Source: Luidia sarsii (Eukaryota; Echinodermata; Asteroidea; Paxillosida; Luidiidae). Taken from it: a DNA stretch of 64,000 nucleotides. Under the pieces are notes generated by a model. That model did no database searches, had not been told where the DNA came from, and saw only the letters and a program-made list of their open reading frames with translations. Both the position numbers and the translations under genes were made by a program. The DNA is taken from contig OX465110.1 in NCBI GenBank assembly GCA_949987565.1, forward strand, positions 17,891,769 through 17,955,768, given 5' to 3'. Shown here one piece after another: positions 1 through 12,960 of the stretch (its first letter is position 1; every line of letters starts with the position of its first letter).

Positions 1-479
1 GGTTCAAAAACCCAAAAGGACCAAATGCAAAACTTGGAAACATCGGACTAATCGTATATAGACCCGATCACGACGTTATACTCGCGGGTAATACTAAAAG
101 TTCCCCTTTTAGTTTCAGTTCCCTATTTTTTCATAGCCCGATGCTTCGTCATACATTGAAGCTGTAAAACTCAGAAGTAGCTCTCTCCCCACTCCGTCTC
201 CGGTGCACTTGTTCCCACGCCCTATTTTGCAGTCTGATTGCAATTCTTACGCCCGAGAGTTTCCCCAAAACAATGTCTGGACAACAACAGGACTGTCTTC
301 ACTCCCCCCCCCCCCCCCCCCGCGTTACACTGGAAGCTTTTCATTTCCCCGGATCAAGTCATTAGAGACGAACTGTCATCGTGGCTCTCTTGTTGTTTCT
401 CCACGGGCTCTTCGTGTACTAGAAGCAGGCGCTTTCGAGTCGGCGCTTCCTGTAACATCGATGGCCGATTCGTGAGGGG

Positions 480-1145
480 TATGGAGGGGATGAGAGAGGG
501 AGTGAGAGAGGGGTTGAGAGAGGGGATGAGAGAGGAGTTGAGAGAGGGAGTGAGAGAGGGGTTGAGAGAGGGGGGGTTGAGAGAGAAACGGTGAGAGGGG
601 GAGGGATAGAGGGAGAGGGAGAGAGGGAGATAGGGGAGAGAGAGAGAGGGGGAGAGAGAGACAGAGAGAGAGAGGGAGAGAAAGAGAGAGAGAGGAGAGA
701 GAGAGAGGGAGAGAGAGAGAGAGAGAAAGAAAGAGGGGAGAGAGAGAGGAGAGAGAAAGAGAGGGGAGGGAGAGAAAGAGAGAGAGAGGAGAGAGAGGAT
801 GAGAGAGAGACGGTCAGAGAGAGGGGTGGGAGAGAGAACGAGAAGGAGGGATAGAGAGGGAGGGACAGAGAGAGACAGAGGGGATGAGTAAGATGGGAGA
901 TAGAACGGGAGAGAGGGAGGAGAGAGGGTGAGAGAGAGGGGATGAGAAAGAAGGGGAAGGAGGGACAGAAAGGGGAGGGAGGGAGAGAGAGACAGAGGGG
1001 TTGTGAGAGAGGCGGTGAGAGAGATATAAGAGAGAACGGGAGAGAGGGAGGAGAGAGAGGGTGAGAGAGATGATAAGAGAGAAGAGGAGGGAGGGACAGA
1101 GAGGGGGAGGGGAAAGAGAGAGAGACAGTGGAGATGGAGAACGAG
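480..1145 (+). repeat. (GA)n-rich polypurine tract
   Basis: GAGAGAGGG-type simple repeat. Long ORFs on both strands are artefacts. Confidence 0.95.
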
Positions 1146-1782
1146 GGAGAATTTCATGCGTAGTCGTGGATGTGGCAGCGAACTGTGCATTTTATACACC
1201 CCCTCTCCTGTCATTTAGTGTTGTTTGGGGGGTGGGGTTGGAGGGAGAATTCTACATCGAGATTTGGCCGAACTGCTCCTCAGATTTTCCTCAATCATGG
1301 TGTGTGATGGCGAGTCCCGTGACCCTCGCATTCTCCTCCATGAGAACAAGGATAATGGGATCGTACAGCGGTATTGTATCGTGGACATGCACAAAGGTGT
1401 ATCGGCTGGAAGGTCGGCGCCAAGATCCAGTTTCAGAGTGCACATTGGCGGCGGGCGTTTATTTATTTTTGGGTGGGGGATGTAGATCTACTGGCTGAAC
1501 CAGTATCGGTCTCCGTGTACACACCTGAAGTTTTTCTTCTTTTCTTTGTCACAACAAGCCGGTGGTATTGTTTTGACTGGGACCTCTTAATCCCAGTGCG
1601 ACGTCGACTAGGTTGGGTTGGGTTTGTTTTTCCCTCGGAGGAAAGAACAACCCGTGGGTAAACAGGAATGCCGCTATATAATTATATCGTCGCGAATGGA
1701 TCAGCGCCCGTTGGCATTCTCTTCCTTTGTGTGTGTGTGTGGAAATCCAAAACCATTCCTCTGAGGTTTCGTGATAATGAAT

Positions 1783-2016
1783 GTGACCCGGCACAGCATA
1801 ATGAGGAATAACCCCACTTTTGAGATTTTGAGATTTTCTAATGATGTGAAAGAGTATACCATTAGCTTTCAAATGATATCAAAATTATTTCCGTGTGAAC
1901 TTTGTTGTAAATCGTACAAGGTGACTTCGCTCATTCGTTTGGTACCAGACACAATATAGCAGCACCATTCTAACTCCTCGAAAGCAGCCATTCAAAAATG
2001 CAGGAACTTTACATTA
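1783..2016 (-). mobile_element. MITE, GTGACCCGGCACAGC family, truncated
   Basis: Only the CATAATGAGGAATAACCCC end and about half of the body remain. Confidence 0.75.
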
Positions 2017-2123
2017 CTGCCTAGAAGAGTGGACGCTAGTCACAATTTATTGTGTGACACTGCCAATTGCACGTGAACTAGGTGACGTGCAGTATGACCT
2101 CATGACAGGTCACCGACCTGTCG

Positions 2124-2615
2124 TGAGAGAGAGAGGGGGGGAGATGGGAGAGAGGAAGTGGGTAGAGAGAGGTTAAGGGAGGGAGGGAGAGAGAGAGGGA
2201 GGGAGATAGAGAAAGGGGGAGAGAGAGGGGGAGAATGAGAGAGGAGGGGAAAGGTGGATAGGGAGGGAGGGAGAGAGAGAGGTGGAGGGAGAGAGAGATG
2301 GAGAGAGAGGAGGGAGGGAGAGTGCGAGAGAGAAAGAAAGTGAGGAGGGGGAGGGAGAGGTGGAAAGGGAGGGAGAGAGAGGTGGAGAGAGAGGGGGAGG
2401 GAGAGTGAGAGGGAGAGAAAGAGAGGAAGGGAGGGAGGGAGAGGTGGAAAGGGAGGTAGAGAGAGGGAGGCGGAGAGAGGAGGGAGGGAGAGTGGAAGAG
2501 AGAGAAAGAGAGGAAGGGAGGGAGGGAGGGAGAGGTGGAAAGGGAGAGAGATGGAGAGAGAGGAGGGAGGGAGAGTGCGAGAGAGAGAAAGAGAGGGGGG
2601 AGGGAGGGAGAGAGA
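2124..2615 (+). repeat. (GA)n-rich polypurine tract
   Basis: GGGAGGGAGAGAG-type simple repeat with 60-90 bp internal blocks repeated. Confidence 0.95.
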
Positions 2616-3142
2616 GTCCACTCGTTGAGGGCTATGACTTCGACCGAAAAGAACTGCCTCGAAGCCATAGGGGCTGATGGCTGCCTGGATTCTGCCGCTC
2701 CTGATAAGATGTGACAACTCTCCTCGCGAATTGGGCGGCTCCTGCTTCGGCCAGACGACCCGGAGCCAATTCTCTTACAGCAGGCACCAAAGAAAAAAAA
2801 ATATGCGCTCCGGCACGACAAGCCTCACTGACCAAATCAAAAATACAAACTTATAATTAGGCTGCCCGCTCAAGTTCCAATGTCGCACTCTGCTAAGCGC
2901 CCAGTGCAGCGTCCGGTGCAAGGGGCATTGGCCAGCAACCTTTCCATCTGATGATGTAGAAGTGTGTGGACGGGGCCCCATGCAGAGGCCAAGTTCATGG
3001 AACAAAAATGGGCTGAAGATTGAGAAGCCTTCCTCAAATAATCAAATCAGGCTTCCCTTCAAAGCGCCGCTTGTGTTTCTCGATAAGCACCTGATATTTG
3101 AAATGTGTACAGCTCAGAGGTACATTGCATAGTAAGGAATAT

Positions 3143-3303
3143 CTCAAAAGTTACTCGAGGGCCTGACGTTTCGATCCTAGCAGGACCTTCCTTTTGAGTT
3201 TGAGAAAGGTCCTGCTAGGATAGAAACGCCAGGCCCTCTGACTTTTGAGACTCGTGTATTGCAGGTCATTTTAGTCAGTGAGCAAGTTTGCAACTACTAA
3301 CTT
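3143..3303 (+). mobile_element. Fold-back element, family 2 (Penelope 3'-end type), 15-bp TSD
   Basis: Opposed copies of the motif GGGCCTGACGTTTCGATCCT / its complement are followed by the tail CATTTTAGTCAGTGAGCAAG. Flanked by exact 15-bp copies of CATAGTAAGGAATAT at 3128-3142 and 3304-3318. No ORF. Confidence 0.78.
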
Positions 3304-3527
3304 CATAGTAAGGAATATGGTTGGCACTGTCAATTTCACGGGAACTATCGCCTAGGTGATGTACAGTATGAACTCATGGTCAGAGCTTTTCAGGGGTTTT
3401 CGTGCTTAGCGGGTTTCAGTTCCCTGCTTGAGCGGCCTTATCACTGTCCCGGCGGTGAACCCACTGCCCCGAATTTTATTAGAGCTCACAATTCGATTAT
3501 ACGGATGCCTTGAAGGGTAGGCCTATT

Positions 3528-3947
3528 GTGACCCGGCACAGCATAATGAGGAATAACCCCCACTTTTGAGATTTTGAGATTTTCTAATGCTGTGAAAGAG
3601 TATACCATTAGCTTTCAAATGATATCAACATTATTTCCGTGTGAACTCTGTTGTAAATAGTACAGGGGGACTTCGCTAGTTTATTTGGTACCAGACACAA
3701 TATAGCAGCACCAGTCTAATTCCTCGAAAGCGGCCATTCAAAAAGGCAGGAACTTTTAAATTACATTTTTTCAACATTTAGAGACGGAAAAATCCTTTGG
3801 ACATAATATCCTCCAATACATTAACTTTCCGAAAATCCCCCCCCCCAAAAAATGATTTTTTTTTTATCGAATTGAGACGATACTTTGACGTTGTTTACTC
3901 GAAAAGTGTTTTGGTGGGATATCCCGCATGTCGCTGTGCCGGGTCAC
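3528..3947 (-). mobile_element. MITE, GTGACCCGGCACAGC family
   Basis: A full-length but diverged copy with both termini and an internal deletion. Confidence 0.8.
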
Positions 3948-4398
3948 ATATCCGTGCGCGAGTGACATATCGGACAGGGGGGACTTTCGGGCTGTGTACG
4001 CGGGTTACACAGTCTCGAAGGTCAACCCAAATGTACTGTTCGAAACACACACTTCATAACAAAACAACCCAAAACATGTGAAATCCCCACGGCAACAATC
4101 GTCGAGAAACAATAACGGGGTGTGGTTTTTTTTCTGAGCGTGCCAAGATTAGAGTAGATGTGTGATTCGGTTTTATTAAAAACATCAACTTCGGGCTACT
4201 GGCATTTGATGTATTGGCTACCCAGGTGGTTAGTTCACTACTTGTATATACAACACGCATTACTACTTGGTGGACGCATCAGAGATACGCAATGCCTTGC
4301 GAAATATCTCAGTCCAACATCAATGTCTGACAACAACATCAAAAACTCGGTCTCATTTCCTACAACCGCCAGTGCCCCGAACTGCAACGTCTGCCACT

Positions 4399-5603
4399 GT
4401 ATGTAGCAGTATAGAGCGTTGCCAATAGCCCCTGACAATGGAATAAGTGGTGTCCGTTGAGCTGCGGACTGCGGTCGGTCCATGGGAAAGCGATGCAATA
4501 TCTTGTGGATTGATCGAGTGCGGATCAGTGCGGATTGATTGAGTGCGGATCAGTGCGGATTGATTGAGTGCGGATGTAGCGAGGATGTGCCTCGTATAGA
4601 TACAATAATGGTGGACGCATCCGAGATACACAATGCCTTGCGAACTATCTCAGTCCAACATCAATGTCTGCATGACTGGTATATCATGCCCAATATCTCT
4701 TACAATGCAATCAATATAGTTCAGGTATCAACGGCACCAGATTGTTCCATGACTCATTGACTGTCCACTGTCGACGTGTGATTTCGGTATTACTGCACTG
4801 ACCAGGTGTGACAGTCTAAAATGGGTGGCATGATGAAATGGGTGGGCTGCCATATAATTATGGGCAATCAGGTTAGCGTAAAGGGCGCCCGCACGCGCTC
4901 AGTTCACCCACCCATCTCAGCACGCCGCCTATTTCGCCTATTTCAGGAGGTTGTCGCTACGTGCTCAGATGGGTGGTGACGTCACCCACCCATTTTAGCA
5001 CGGCCACCCACTTCAGATCGTGACACCGGTATTTCTGGGTTACTGGCATTTCATGTAGTAGCTATTCGGTATCTACGACACCATGTATTGTGTACAGAAA
5101 ATGGACGGTCATTCGATACCTGTTTTTTTTTCGTTATGAATGTTTGTGTGGAGTGGACGTCAGTGGGGTAGAAGGTATATCTGCGATATATCTGCACAGT
5201 CAGCCTGTGCGCTAAGACTAGTGAAGCCGCTTGTTTGGCCTTCGGTCTGACAAGAACCATTTTAGTCGAGCACCTTGCGATCGCTCTCTTGTATCAAATG
5301 TCTTCTAATCTCCAGTAGAATGCGCCACCCAAGAACTGCCTAAATTTAACGGGCAATCGGCCCTTGTCAAAATAAATTCGTCCGCATGTATGCAGCAGTA
5401 TAGAGCGTTGTCAATAGCCCCTGACAATGGAATAAGTGGTGTCCGTTGAGCTGCGGACTGCGGTCGCTTCATGGGAAAGCGATGCAATATCTTGTGGATT
5501 GATCGAGTGCGGATCAGTGCGGATTGATTGAGTGCGGATCAGTGCGGATTGATTGAGTGCGGATGTAGCGAGGATGTGCCTCGTATAGATACAATAATGG
5601 TGA
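4399..5603 (+). repeat. Direct duplication about 993 bp apart, with 21-bp internal tandem repeats
   Basis: 4399-4611 and 5392-5603 are nearly identical (TAGCAGTATAGAGCGTTGCC to CGTATAGATACAATAATGG). Inside is a tandem GTGCGGATCAGTGCGGATTG unit. A second pair, 4269-4330 and 4610-4671, duplicates CTCAGTCCAACATCAATGTC. Confidence 0.8.
4806..5030. mobile_element. Possible MITE with GTGTGACAGT ends
   Basis: GTGTGACAGTCTAAAATGGG at the left and CCCACTTCAGATCGTGACAC at the right form imperfect inverted ends around ATGGGTGG motifs. Confidence 0.45.
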
Positions 5604-6249
5604 TGTCATTGTCGTGCAAAGGAGTCGCGGGTTCGAATCCCGCCCGTGCTGCCTGTATTTGTGTATTTCCTGCAGCAGGTAATCGGGCAAGGCACCGAGT
5701 TCTCATGTGCCAGTATTACATCGAGTAGGGCAAAGCCCCACTTGAAGAGATCTGTGCCTAGCAGAGGGGGGAATTAAGAGAACAGGGAGCCGATGAGTGA
5801 GTGACGAAAAAGGAGGGCAAACAATGTTAGAATACCTGGTTTGGATAACCTGGCTTTGTCAGGGGGTAATGGAGGGGGAGAGGAGCAGAGGAAGGACAAG
5901 GGAGTCCTCACGCCGAACTGCCGAACTGCCATTGGTTTTTAACTCTAAATTTCGAGCATGATTTTGTTCCGCGGAGGGCGAGTTCCCGGGGGACAACATT
6001 AATGGCCGGGGTGACCCGCCGTAGTGCTTGCCTCACAGTTTCATATGCGGGGGTGGGGTGGGGTTGTGCTTGGCAGCGCCACGGTTCGCACACCCAGGGA
6101 TGACCACTGGGCATTGTGCAGACGTTTTCCACTCTCCCGCGTCACTGGTTAAATCCTGTAATCGCATCCTCTATGCGGATAACAAAACAACAATAATCCG
6201 TGGCCGAGTGATGCGATGCAGGGGTATATCTCCAGCAATAACCGTACAT

Positions 6250-6525
6250 CTCCTCTCTCTCCCTCTCTCTCTCTCTCTCTTTCTCTCAACCTTATCCACT
6301 CTGTCAGCACCTCTCTCTTTCTTTAAACCTCTCCCTCGCCCTCTCTCTCTCGCCCTCCACCTCACTCTTTCTCTCTCCACCTTTCTCTCTGTATCTCTCC
6401 CTCCACCTCTCTTTCTCTCCCTCTTCCCTCTCTCTCTCTCTTCATCTGTCCACCTCTCTCTTTCTCTATCTCTATCTCTATCTCCCCCCATCCATCTTTC
6501 TCCCTCCCTCTCCCCCCCCCTCCTC

Positions 6526-6593
<68 letters not shown>

Positions 6594-6882
6594 CCTCTCT
6601 CCCTCCCTCTCTTTCTCTCCCTTACTCCCTCCATCCCTCCCTCCTACCCCCTCCACCCTACCTCTTTCTCCACTTCTCTCTCTCCCTCCCTCTCTCCCTC
6701 TCTTTCTCTCCCTCACTCCCTCCATCCCTCCCTCCTACCCCCTCCCACCCTACCTCTTCTCCACTTCTCTCTCTCTCCTTCCCTCTCTCCCTCTCTCCCT
6801 CACTCCCTCACTCCCCCCATCCCTCCCTCCCTGCCCCTCCCTCCCTACCTCTTTCTCCACTTCTCTCTCTCTCTCTCTCTCC
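6250..6882 (-). repeat. (CT)n-rich polypyrimidine tract
   Basis: Includes a pure (CT) run at about 6539-6588 and two blocks of roughly 105 bp (CTCCCTCACTCCCTCCATCC) in tandem. Confidence 0.95.
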
Positions 6883-6889
6883 AAAGATT

Positions 6890-7813
6890 GACAGACGAAC
6901 TGCCGGCTGATCCGTTTGTTCCCTGCGCATCTATACACTTCACTGATTTCGCCGGCTTAACTCGCGACTATAGGCCCGCACACAGAATGCATTCATCAAG
7001 TTGCTTCTCAGGGCGGAAAGAAAACGGTGCATTATGCGAGAGGGAGGGGAAAGGGGGAGCAGAGGAGAATTAGTAGACCGCGTTCCCATCCGTTTGCGAA
7101 AAGGCGGATCAAGATGCCGCAGTCACAAGAGGGCCCAAGTGTTTCATAAGTGGGGAGCCAAAAAGCTCACACAAGAGCCGCCTATTATCACGGATGAGCG
7201 CGGACGGGACGAGCCTTGGGCTAAGTGCCACTCACGGCCTGTATACAAATCTGACCCTAAGAAACCCCATTGCCGTCAGAGACGCCGGCCGCGGAATCGT
7301 TGCAGGACGAGTCGGGATCCCGTGCATGGACCGGTGACCCCCCTTGACAGATAAACTCTTAGCGACCAGGCTATACTATAGCAATAAGCACAGAAACTAT
7401 GAACATGATTTTGTTTACTCGGGGGCTGCAAGAGCCCGTGGGGCGTTCTTCTCTATGGATCAGAGACCTTGACCGTGGAGACTGCAAACGTCGACAAGAC
7501 TAGAACGTTTTAAAATGTGGGTGTGGGGAGACGGATTGGGATGATCAGTTGGTCTGAACAGTAACACCTTTTAGGACTGTGGGAATTAAATCAAACCGAA
7601 TCAGCGGGAATGAAGGATGTTCAAGGTGCCGTTCGAATACGCCTCGGGATTTTTCTTGCCCATTCCTGATGACGGCATATAGTTCCCTAATGCAGCTCGA
7701 ATTGTATATAATTGTAACATGTAGTTGGTACGCAGTATTTAGAATGCTGTAAAAAATAAACTGTTGCAAACTGCTCACTGACTAAAATGACATGTAATAC
7801 ATAAAGCCAGTAA
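6890..7813. other. No supported gene
   Basis: A unique-looking, moderately CpG-rich stretch with one 117-codon open frame (7001-7354) of basic composition. I recognise nothing in it and see no splice-supported continuation. Confidence 0.4.
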
Positions 7814-8613
7814 AGGGCCTGACGTTTCGATCCTAGCACTCGGTATAGCAGGACCTTTCTCAAAGGCAAAGTTACAGGGCCTGACGTTTCGATCCTAGCA
7901 CTCAGTAGCAGGACCTTTCTCAAAGGCAAAGTTGCAGGGCCTGACGTTTCGATCCTAGCACTCGGTATAGCAGGACCTTTCTCAAAGGCAAAGTTACAGG
8001 GCCTGACGTTTCGATCCTAGCACTCAGTATGGCAGGACCTTTCACGAAGGCAAAGTTGCAGGGCCTGACGTTTCGATCCTAGCACTCAGTATAGCAGGAC
8101 TTTTCTCAAAGGCAAAGTTGCAGGGCCTGACGTTTCGATCCTAGCACTCAGTATGGCAGGACCTTTCACGAAGGCAAAGTTGCAGGGCCTGACGTTTCGA
8201 TCCTAGCACTCAGTATAGCAGGACTTTTCTCAAAGGCAAAGTTGCAGGGCCTGACGTTTCGATCCTAGCACTCAGTATGGCAGGACCTTTCACAAAGGCA
8301 AAGTTACAGGGCCTGACGTTTCGATCCTAGCACTCAGTATAGCAGGACCTTTCTCAAAGGCAAAGTTGCAGGGCCTGACGTTTCGATCCTAGCACTCAGT
8401 ATAGCAGGACCTTTCTCAAAGGCAAAGTTACAGGGCCTGACGTTTCGATCCTAGCACTCAGTATAGCAGGACCTTTCTCAAAGGCAACGTTACGGGGCCT
8501 GACGTTTCGATCCTAGCACTCAGTATAGCAGGACCTTTCTCAAAGGCAAAGTTACAGGGCCTGACGTTTCGATCCTAGCACAGTAGCAGGACCTTTCTCA
8601 AAATGCAAAATGA
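7814..8613 (-). repeat. 13-copy tandem array of the family 2 hammerhead-like motif
   Basis: Period 60-62 bp. Unit starts (GCCTGACG) fall at 7817, 7878, 7938, 8001, 8063, 8125, 8187, 8249, 8311, 8373, 8435, 8497 and 8559. On the minus strand each unit reads CTTTGAGAAAGGTCCTGC, a longer loop, TAGGATCGAAACGTCAGG. The units differ at a few positions (CTCAGTATAGC or CTCAGTATGGC; CTCAAAGG or CACGAAGG). Confidence 0.95.
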
Positions 8614-8857
8614 ACGAATGCTGAATGCTGTTAGAACTTTGCATGCTGTCCGAATTTTCAGACTGCGCTTGGAACATCTAGGAGTGTGCAACGAAGTTCC
8701 ATTCCGATGGCAGTCCGGCTCACTCGGCCTCTAGTCGTGATAGTTCATCAAGTGCACTACGTCATCAACGACAGCCCATAATAATAAGTTTCTGTTGGAG
8801 CGTTTACACGATCAATCTGTCGTAGCCGTTCATACCTGTTGTGTATAACCGGCCTCT

Positions 8858-9213
8858 TAAAGGCCCTATTCAACATCGGTAAATGTCACAAAATCGCCAC
8901 ATTAAACATTCCACAAAGACATCACAGTTTGTTTAGCTCAAATAGTAATCTGAGAAAGTAGAAAAAGGCAAAAAAAATGTCACGGTTTTCGCATCGTTCT
9001 GTAGTGTGAGAAATGGCTTATTATACTCGTGTGAGAAATTCGAAACTATTTTGTCGATGTTTGAGTGAAGATTTCTCGAGAAGTACAGCATCCCAGACCG
9101 TGAGATTTCAACACGAGGATTCTACCATGACCATCTACAAACTGTGTACATTAGAAGGAAATCTGTGGACATCGATGTTTTCCGATCTTTCCAATGTTTT
9201 ATTGGGCCTTTAA
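8858..9213. mobile_element. MITE, AAAGGCCCTA...GGGCCTTTAA family
   Basis: Imperfect inverted ends (TTAAAGGCCCTATTCAACAT and its diverged complement). The 66-codon ORF inside is not supported as a gene. Relatives lie at about 22166-22290, 33410-33480 and 36325-36703. Confidence 0.6.
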
Positions 9214-10719
9214 GCTCCGCTTCAGCGGCTTTGAAGATGGTGGTCGCTTACTGTCCTATCGTTTTACCCTGATGGATTAACCTCCATTAGCTTTCCCCTT
9301 CACAGCTGTCCCTCAACATATTTTTCGTTTTTCGATTGTTTTTGGTCGATCCTTGTTTATGATTTGTGGCGCCTCCCTGGATGGAAATAGCCTGTCCCCA
9401 CCCTGTGCATGGACCTATGGTATACGAGGGCAATGAACGGATACCAAAAAGTAAACTGGTACCTAGGCCGAATTCCTCGACCGAATTCCTGTATAATAGA
9501 ATGGGCTTTGTTCTCGTCGCACTTAAAAAAAACCTGACGGTAATTGGTTTCGATTTTCCTTCGACTTTGAAGCTTTGCTTTCCTGTTGACAACCGGGGTA
9601 TCCTGCTCACAAGCTTGGCTGCGATCAATGCTGACCGTTCTCTATTATCTGTAACAGTGAGAGATGAGACCAAATCTAAGCCTGTACTAAGCCTGTACAT
9701 GGAGCCTTAAATCCAACACTTTGAGAGTGATTTTCAGCAAAATCCAAATACCTGGGCTTTACTGTATTGAACGATAACGACATAAACCTATACCGGTCGG
9801 TGTTTTTCTTGGTTTCAACTGTGCAATAAATCCTGATTGTTGTGTGTGGTTTTGGGGACGATTTTTTATTTTGCAGACTGGCAAGAACTCCAGACCAGCC
9901 CAGCCGAACATGGAAGAAGCAGCGGCGCAGATGGCGCTCTTATGAGGTCGACCCTGCTGCAAGGAGACCAGAAGTTTGAAATAATAACGTCTGTACAAAG
10001 TCGACACTTCAAGCCACTGTATAGAAGGCGTGTTGAACGGACGACCGGAATTGTTTTCATGCCCTCGAAGAATTAAAAAAAACGATTGCTACCTCTAAGA
10101 AGTCAGCCATCAACATAGACCCTCGACAGCCTATGGAAATAATTGACTAGTTGGAACCGGGCTGGGTGCTGCAACACATAATCTAGAATGCACTTGTTTT
10201 CTAACTGGCATGGAGGCGTGATAGAGCGCCCTCTTGTGGGCATGACGTGCATCGGAAGCTTCCTCCATGTTTTACTTTCGAACACTTTCTTCTTACAAAA
10301 AATTTCAACCTTTGGAAGAACCACATACGCACTGGTTTTGTTTTGAAGAAAATCAAAACAAGAAAAGTGACGGCCATTTAAGAATGTAATTTTTTTTATG
10401 GGTGGGGTGAACATTTTTAATCCGAGGGTGGCAATAATAATTGTGACATTTTGAACGAGCCAGAATTTTTTTTTCAGAAATTATAATTTCATTGTCATAA
10501 CCTTGAAAATAAACGAATGATGAAATAAATATTTTTACTGAAGAGTTTTGCCTTCATATGTGTCCACCTCCTTTCTCCTTATTACTTGAATACCATAACT
10601 TATAGAGTTTCTGAATTCATATCATAGTTTGTTTCGAAATTTAGGGCTGCCTATGAAACTTTTAGTTTTTCAGGATTATAGGTCAAACTGACGGCAGCCG
10701 TGTATTTTATTGATTATCC
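9214..10719. other. No supported gene
   Basis: Overlapping ORFs at 9287-9710 on both strands match nothing I recognise. No element ends were identified. Confidence 0.4.
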
Positions 10720-12960
10720 AATAATGACTTGCATGTATTTGTAGAGCATTCTGAATGCTTCCTCGAGCCAGTAACTCCCCTCTAGACACCTTTAGATGTC
10801 AATAGACCCCGAGCAGAACCCTTTGCTGGCAAATATAGAATTGAAAAATTGGGGTAAAAATTTAAGAACATTGCAAGGGGTAAAAGCATTGCCATTTTTT
10901 GGTCATTTTCTTACAGCATTCTAAATACTTGCTTGGGTTGGGAACTACTTTCCAGGGACCTCTAATTAAACACCTCCACAAGCGTTTTCAAAAGTCCTTT
11001 GGAAGTAATTAGATCAGTTTGAATTTTCGGTCAAATATGAAAAAAAATGGCAAAGGCTTAGCCTTGCCATTTTTGCCAAATCTTGGTCATATTTCGACTT
11101 ATTTTTAGAGCATTTCAAATGCTCGCTTGATTCGGTAACTAACCTCTTGAGACCTGTAGACACATTTTAACCCATTTGAGAGTTCTTTGGAAGTAATTAT
11201 ATAACTAACCATTAAAAAATGCAAGGTATTAGCCTTGCCATTTTTGTCAATTCTGGGCCAAATTTCGACCTGTATTTACAGCATTCTAAACGCTTGCTTG
11301 AGTCAGTAACTATTTCTCTTGGGCCCTGTAGACACCTCCTTAGCTATTACAAAGTCATTTGGAAGGAATTATATAACTTAGATTTTTCGGGGAAAAAATA
11401 TGGAAATTGCAATGGGTTTAGCCTTGCCATTTTTGTCAATTCTCTGTCAAATTTCGACTTATATTTACAGCATTCTAAACGCTTCCTTTAGACGTCAATA
11501 TACCCCGGCCCCGCGTGGAACCCTTTGGAGGGAAATATGGAATTAAAAAATTGGGGTAAAAAATTAAGAACATTGCCATTTTTGGGTCATTTTCTTACAG
11601 CATTTTAAATACTTGCTTGGGTTGGAAACTACTTTCCAGGGACCTCTAATTAAACACCTCCACAAGCGTTTTCAAATGTCCTTTGGAAGTAATTAGATCA
11701 GTTTGAATTTTCGGTCAAATTATGATTTTAAAAAATGGCAAAGGATTAGCCTTGCCATTTTTGCCAAATCTGGGTCAAATTTCGACTTATTTTTTAGAGC
11801 ATTTCAAATGCTCACTTGATTCGGTAACTAACCTCTTGAGACCTGTAGACACATTTTAACCCATTTGAGAGTTCTTTGGAAGTAATTGTATAACTAACTA
11901 TTAAAAAATGCAAGGTATTAGCCTTGCCATTTTTGTCAATTCTGGGCCAAATTTCGACCTGTATTTACAGCATTCTAAACGCTTGCTTGAGTCAGTAACT
12001 ATTTCTCTTGGGCCCTGTAGACACCTCCTTAGCTATTACAAAGTCATTTGGAAGGAATTATATAACTTAGATTTTTCGGGGAAAAATATGGAAATTGCAA
12101 TGGGTTTAGCCTTGCCATTTTTGTCAATTCTCTGTAAAATTTCGACTTATATTTACAGCATTTTAAACGCTTGCTTTGAGTTGGTAAGTATACTACTGTA
12201 TTGGGACCTCTACACACCTAATTGTATAACTTTGAATTTTTGGTCAAAGATATTTAAGGGGTTAGCCTTGCCATTTTTGTCCATTAGGGGTCAAATTTCG
12301 ACTTACATTTAGAGCATTCTGAATGCTTGCTTGAGTCGTTAATTATTCTCTGGGGACTGTAGACACCTCTTTACCATTTTGAGAGTCATTTTGAAGTAAT
12401 TATCGGTCAAAAATCACAAAAAATGACAAGGGGTTAGCCTTGCTATTTTTCTCAATTCTAGGTCAAATTTCGACTTGTATTTACAGCATTGTTAATGCTT
12501 GCCCGAGTCGGTAACTGTCCTCTTGGGACCTGTAGTCACACCTTTACCCCTTTCAGGGTCCTTTGGAAGTGATTATGTAATTTTACATTTTCGGTCAAAA
12601 ATGGTAAAAAATGGCAAGGGGTTAGCCTTGCCATGTATGTCAATTCTGGGTCAAATTTCGACTTATATTGAAAGCATTCTAAATGATTGCCTGAGTCAGT
12701 AACAATTCCTTTTGGGACCTGTAGACACCTCTTTACCCCTTTCAGAGTCCTTTGGAAGTGATTATATATTTTACATTTTCGGTCAAAAATGATAAAATTG
12801 CAAAGGGGTTAGCCTTGCCATTTTTGCCAATTCTGGGTAAAATTTCTACTTATATTTACAACATTCTAAATGCGCTTTTTTAAGTCAGTAACTATTCCAC
12901 TTTGGAATTGATTATGTAATTTTACTTTTTCGGTCATTGCAAATGCGTTTTTTGTCAAAC
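10720..12960. repeat. Diverged satellite, 155-190 bp units, with a 689-bp higher-order repeat
   Basis: Units share TTAGCCTTGCCATTTTTGTC, AATTTCGACTTATATTTACA and GGGACCTGTAGACACCTC. Unit starts lie near 11229, 11418, 11746, 11919, 12106, 12262, 12436, 12619 and 12809. A block of several units is repeated 689 bp apart (11218 and 11907), identical over more than 150 bp. The embedded ORFs are repeat artefacts. Confidence 0.85.

Noticed and set aside
354..1214. Long Ser/Leu/Pro or Arg/Glu/Gly ORFs over GA/CT tracts (also at 2078-2821, 6028-6891, 16096-17258, 26578-27622, 33902-36053, 62097-62709)
   Set aside because: They are translations of simple repeats, open on both strands in several frames, with no unique sequence or homology. 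The only real coding parts are AARS1 exons 20, 11 and 2 and the coiled-coil exon 62099-61983, which happen to be continuous with some of them.
7814..8613. CRISPR array
   Set aside because: Units are contiguous copies without unique spacers, the genome is eukaryotic, and the unit is explained by a mobile-element motif.
9013..9213. 66-codon ORF as a small gene
   Set aside because: It lies wholly inside a MITE with inverted ends and has no recognisable motif.
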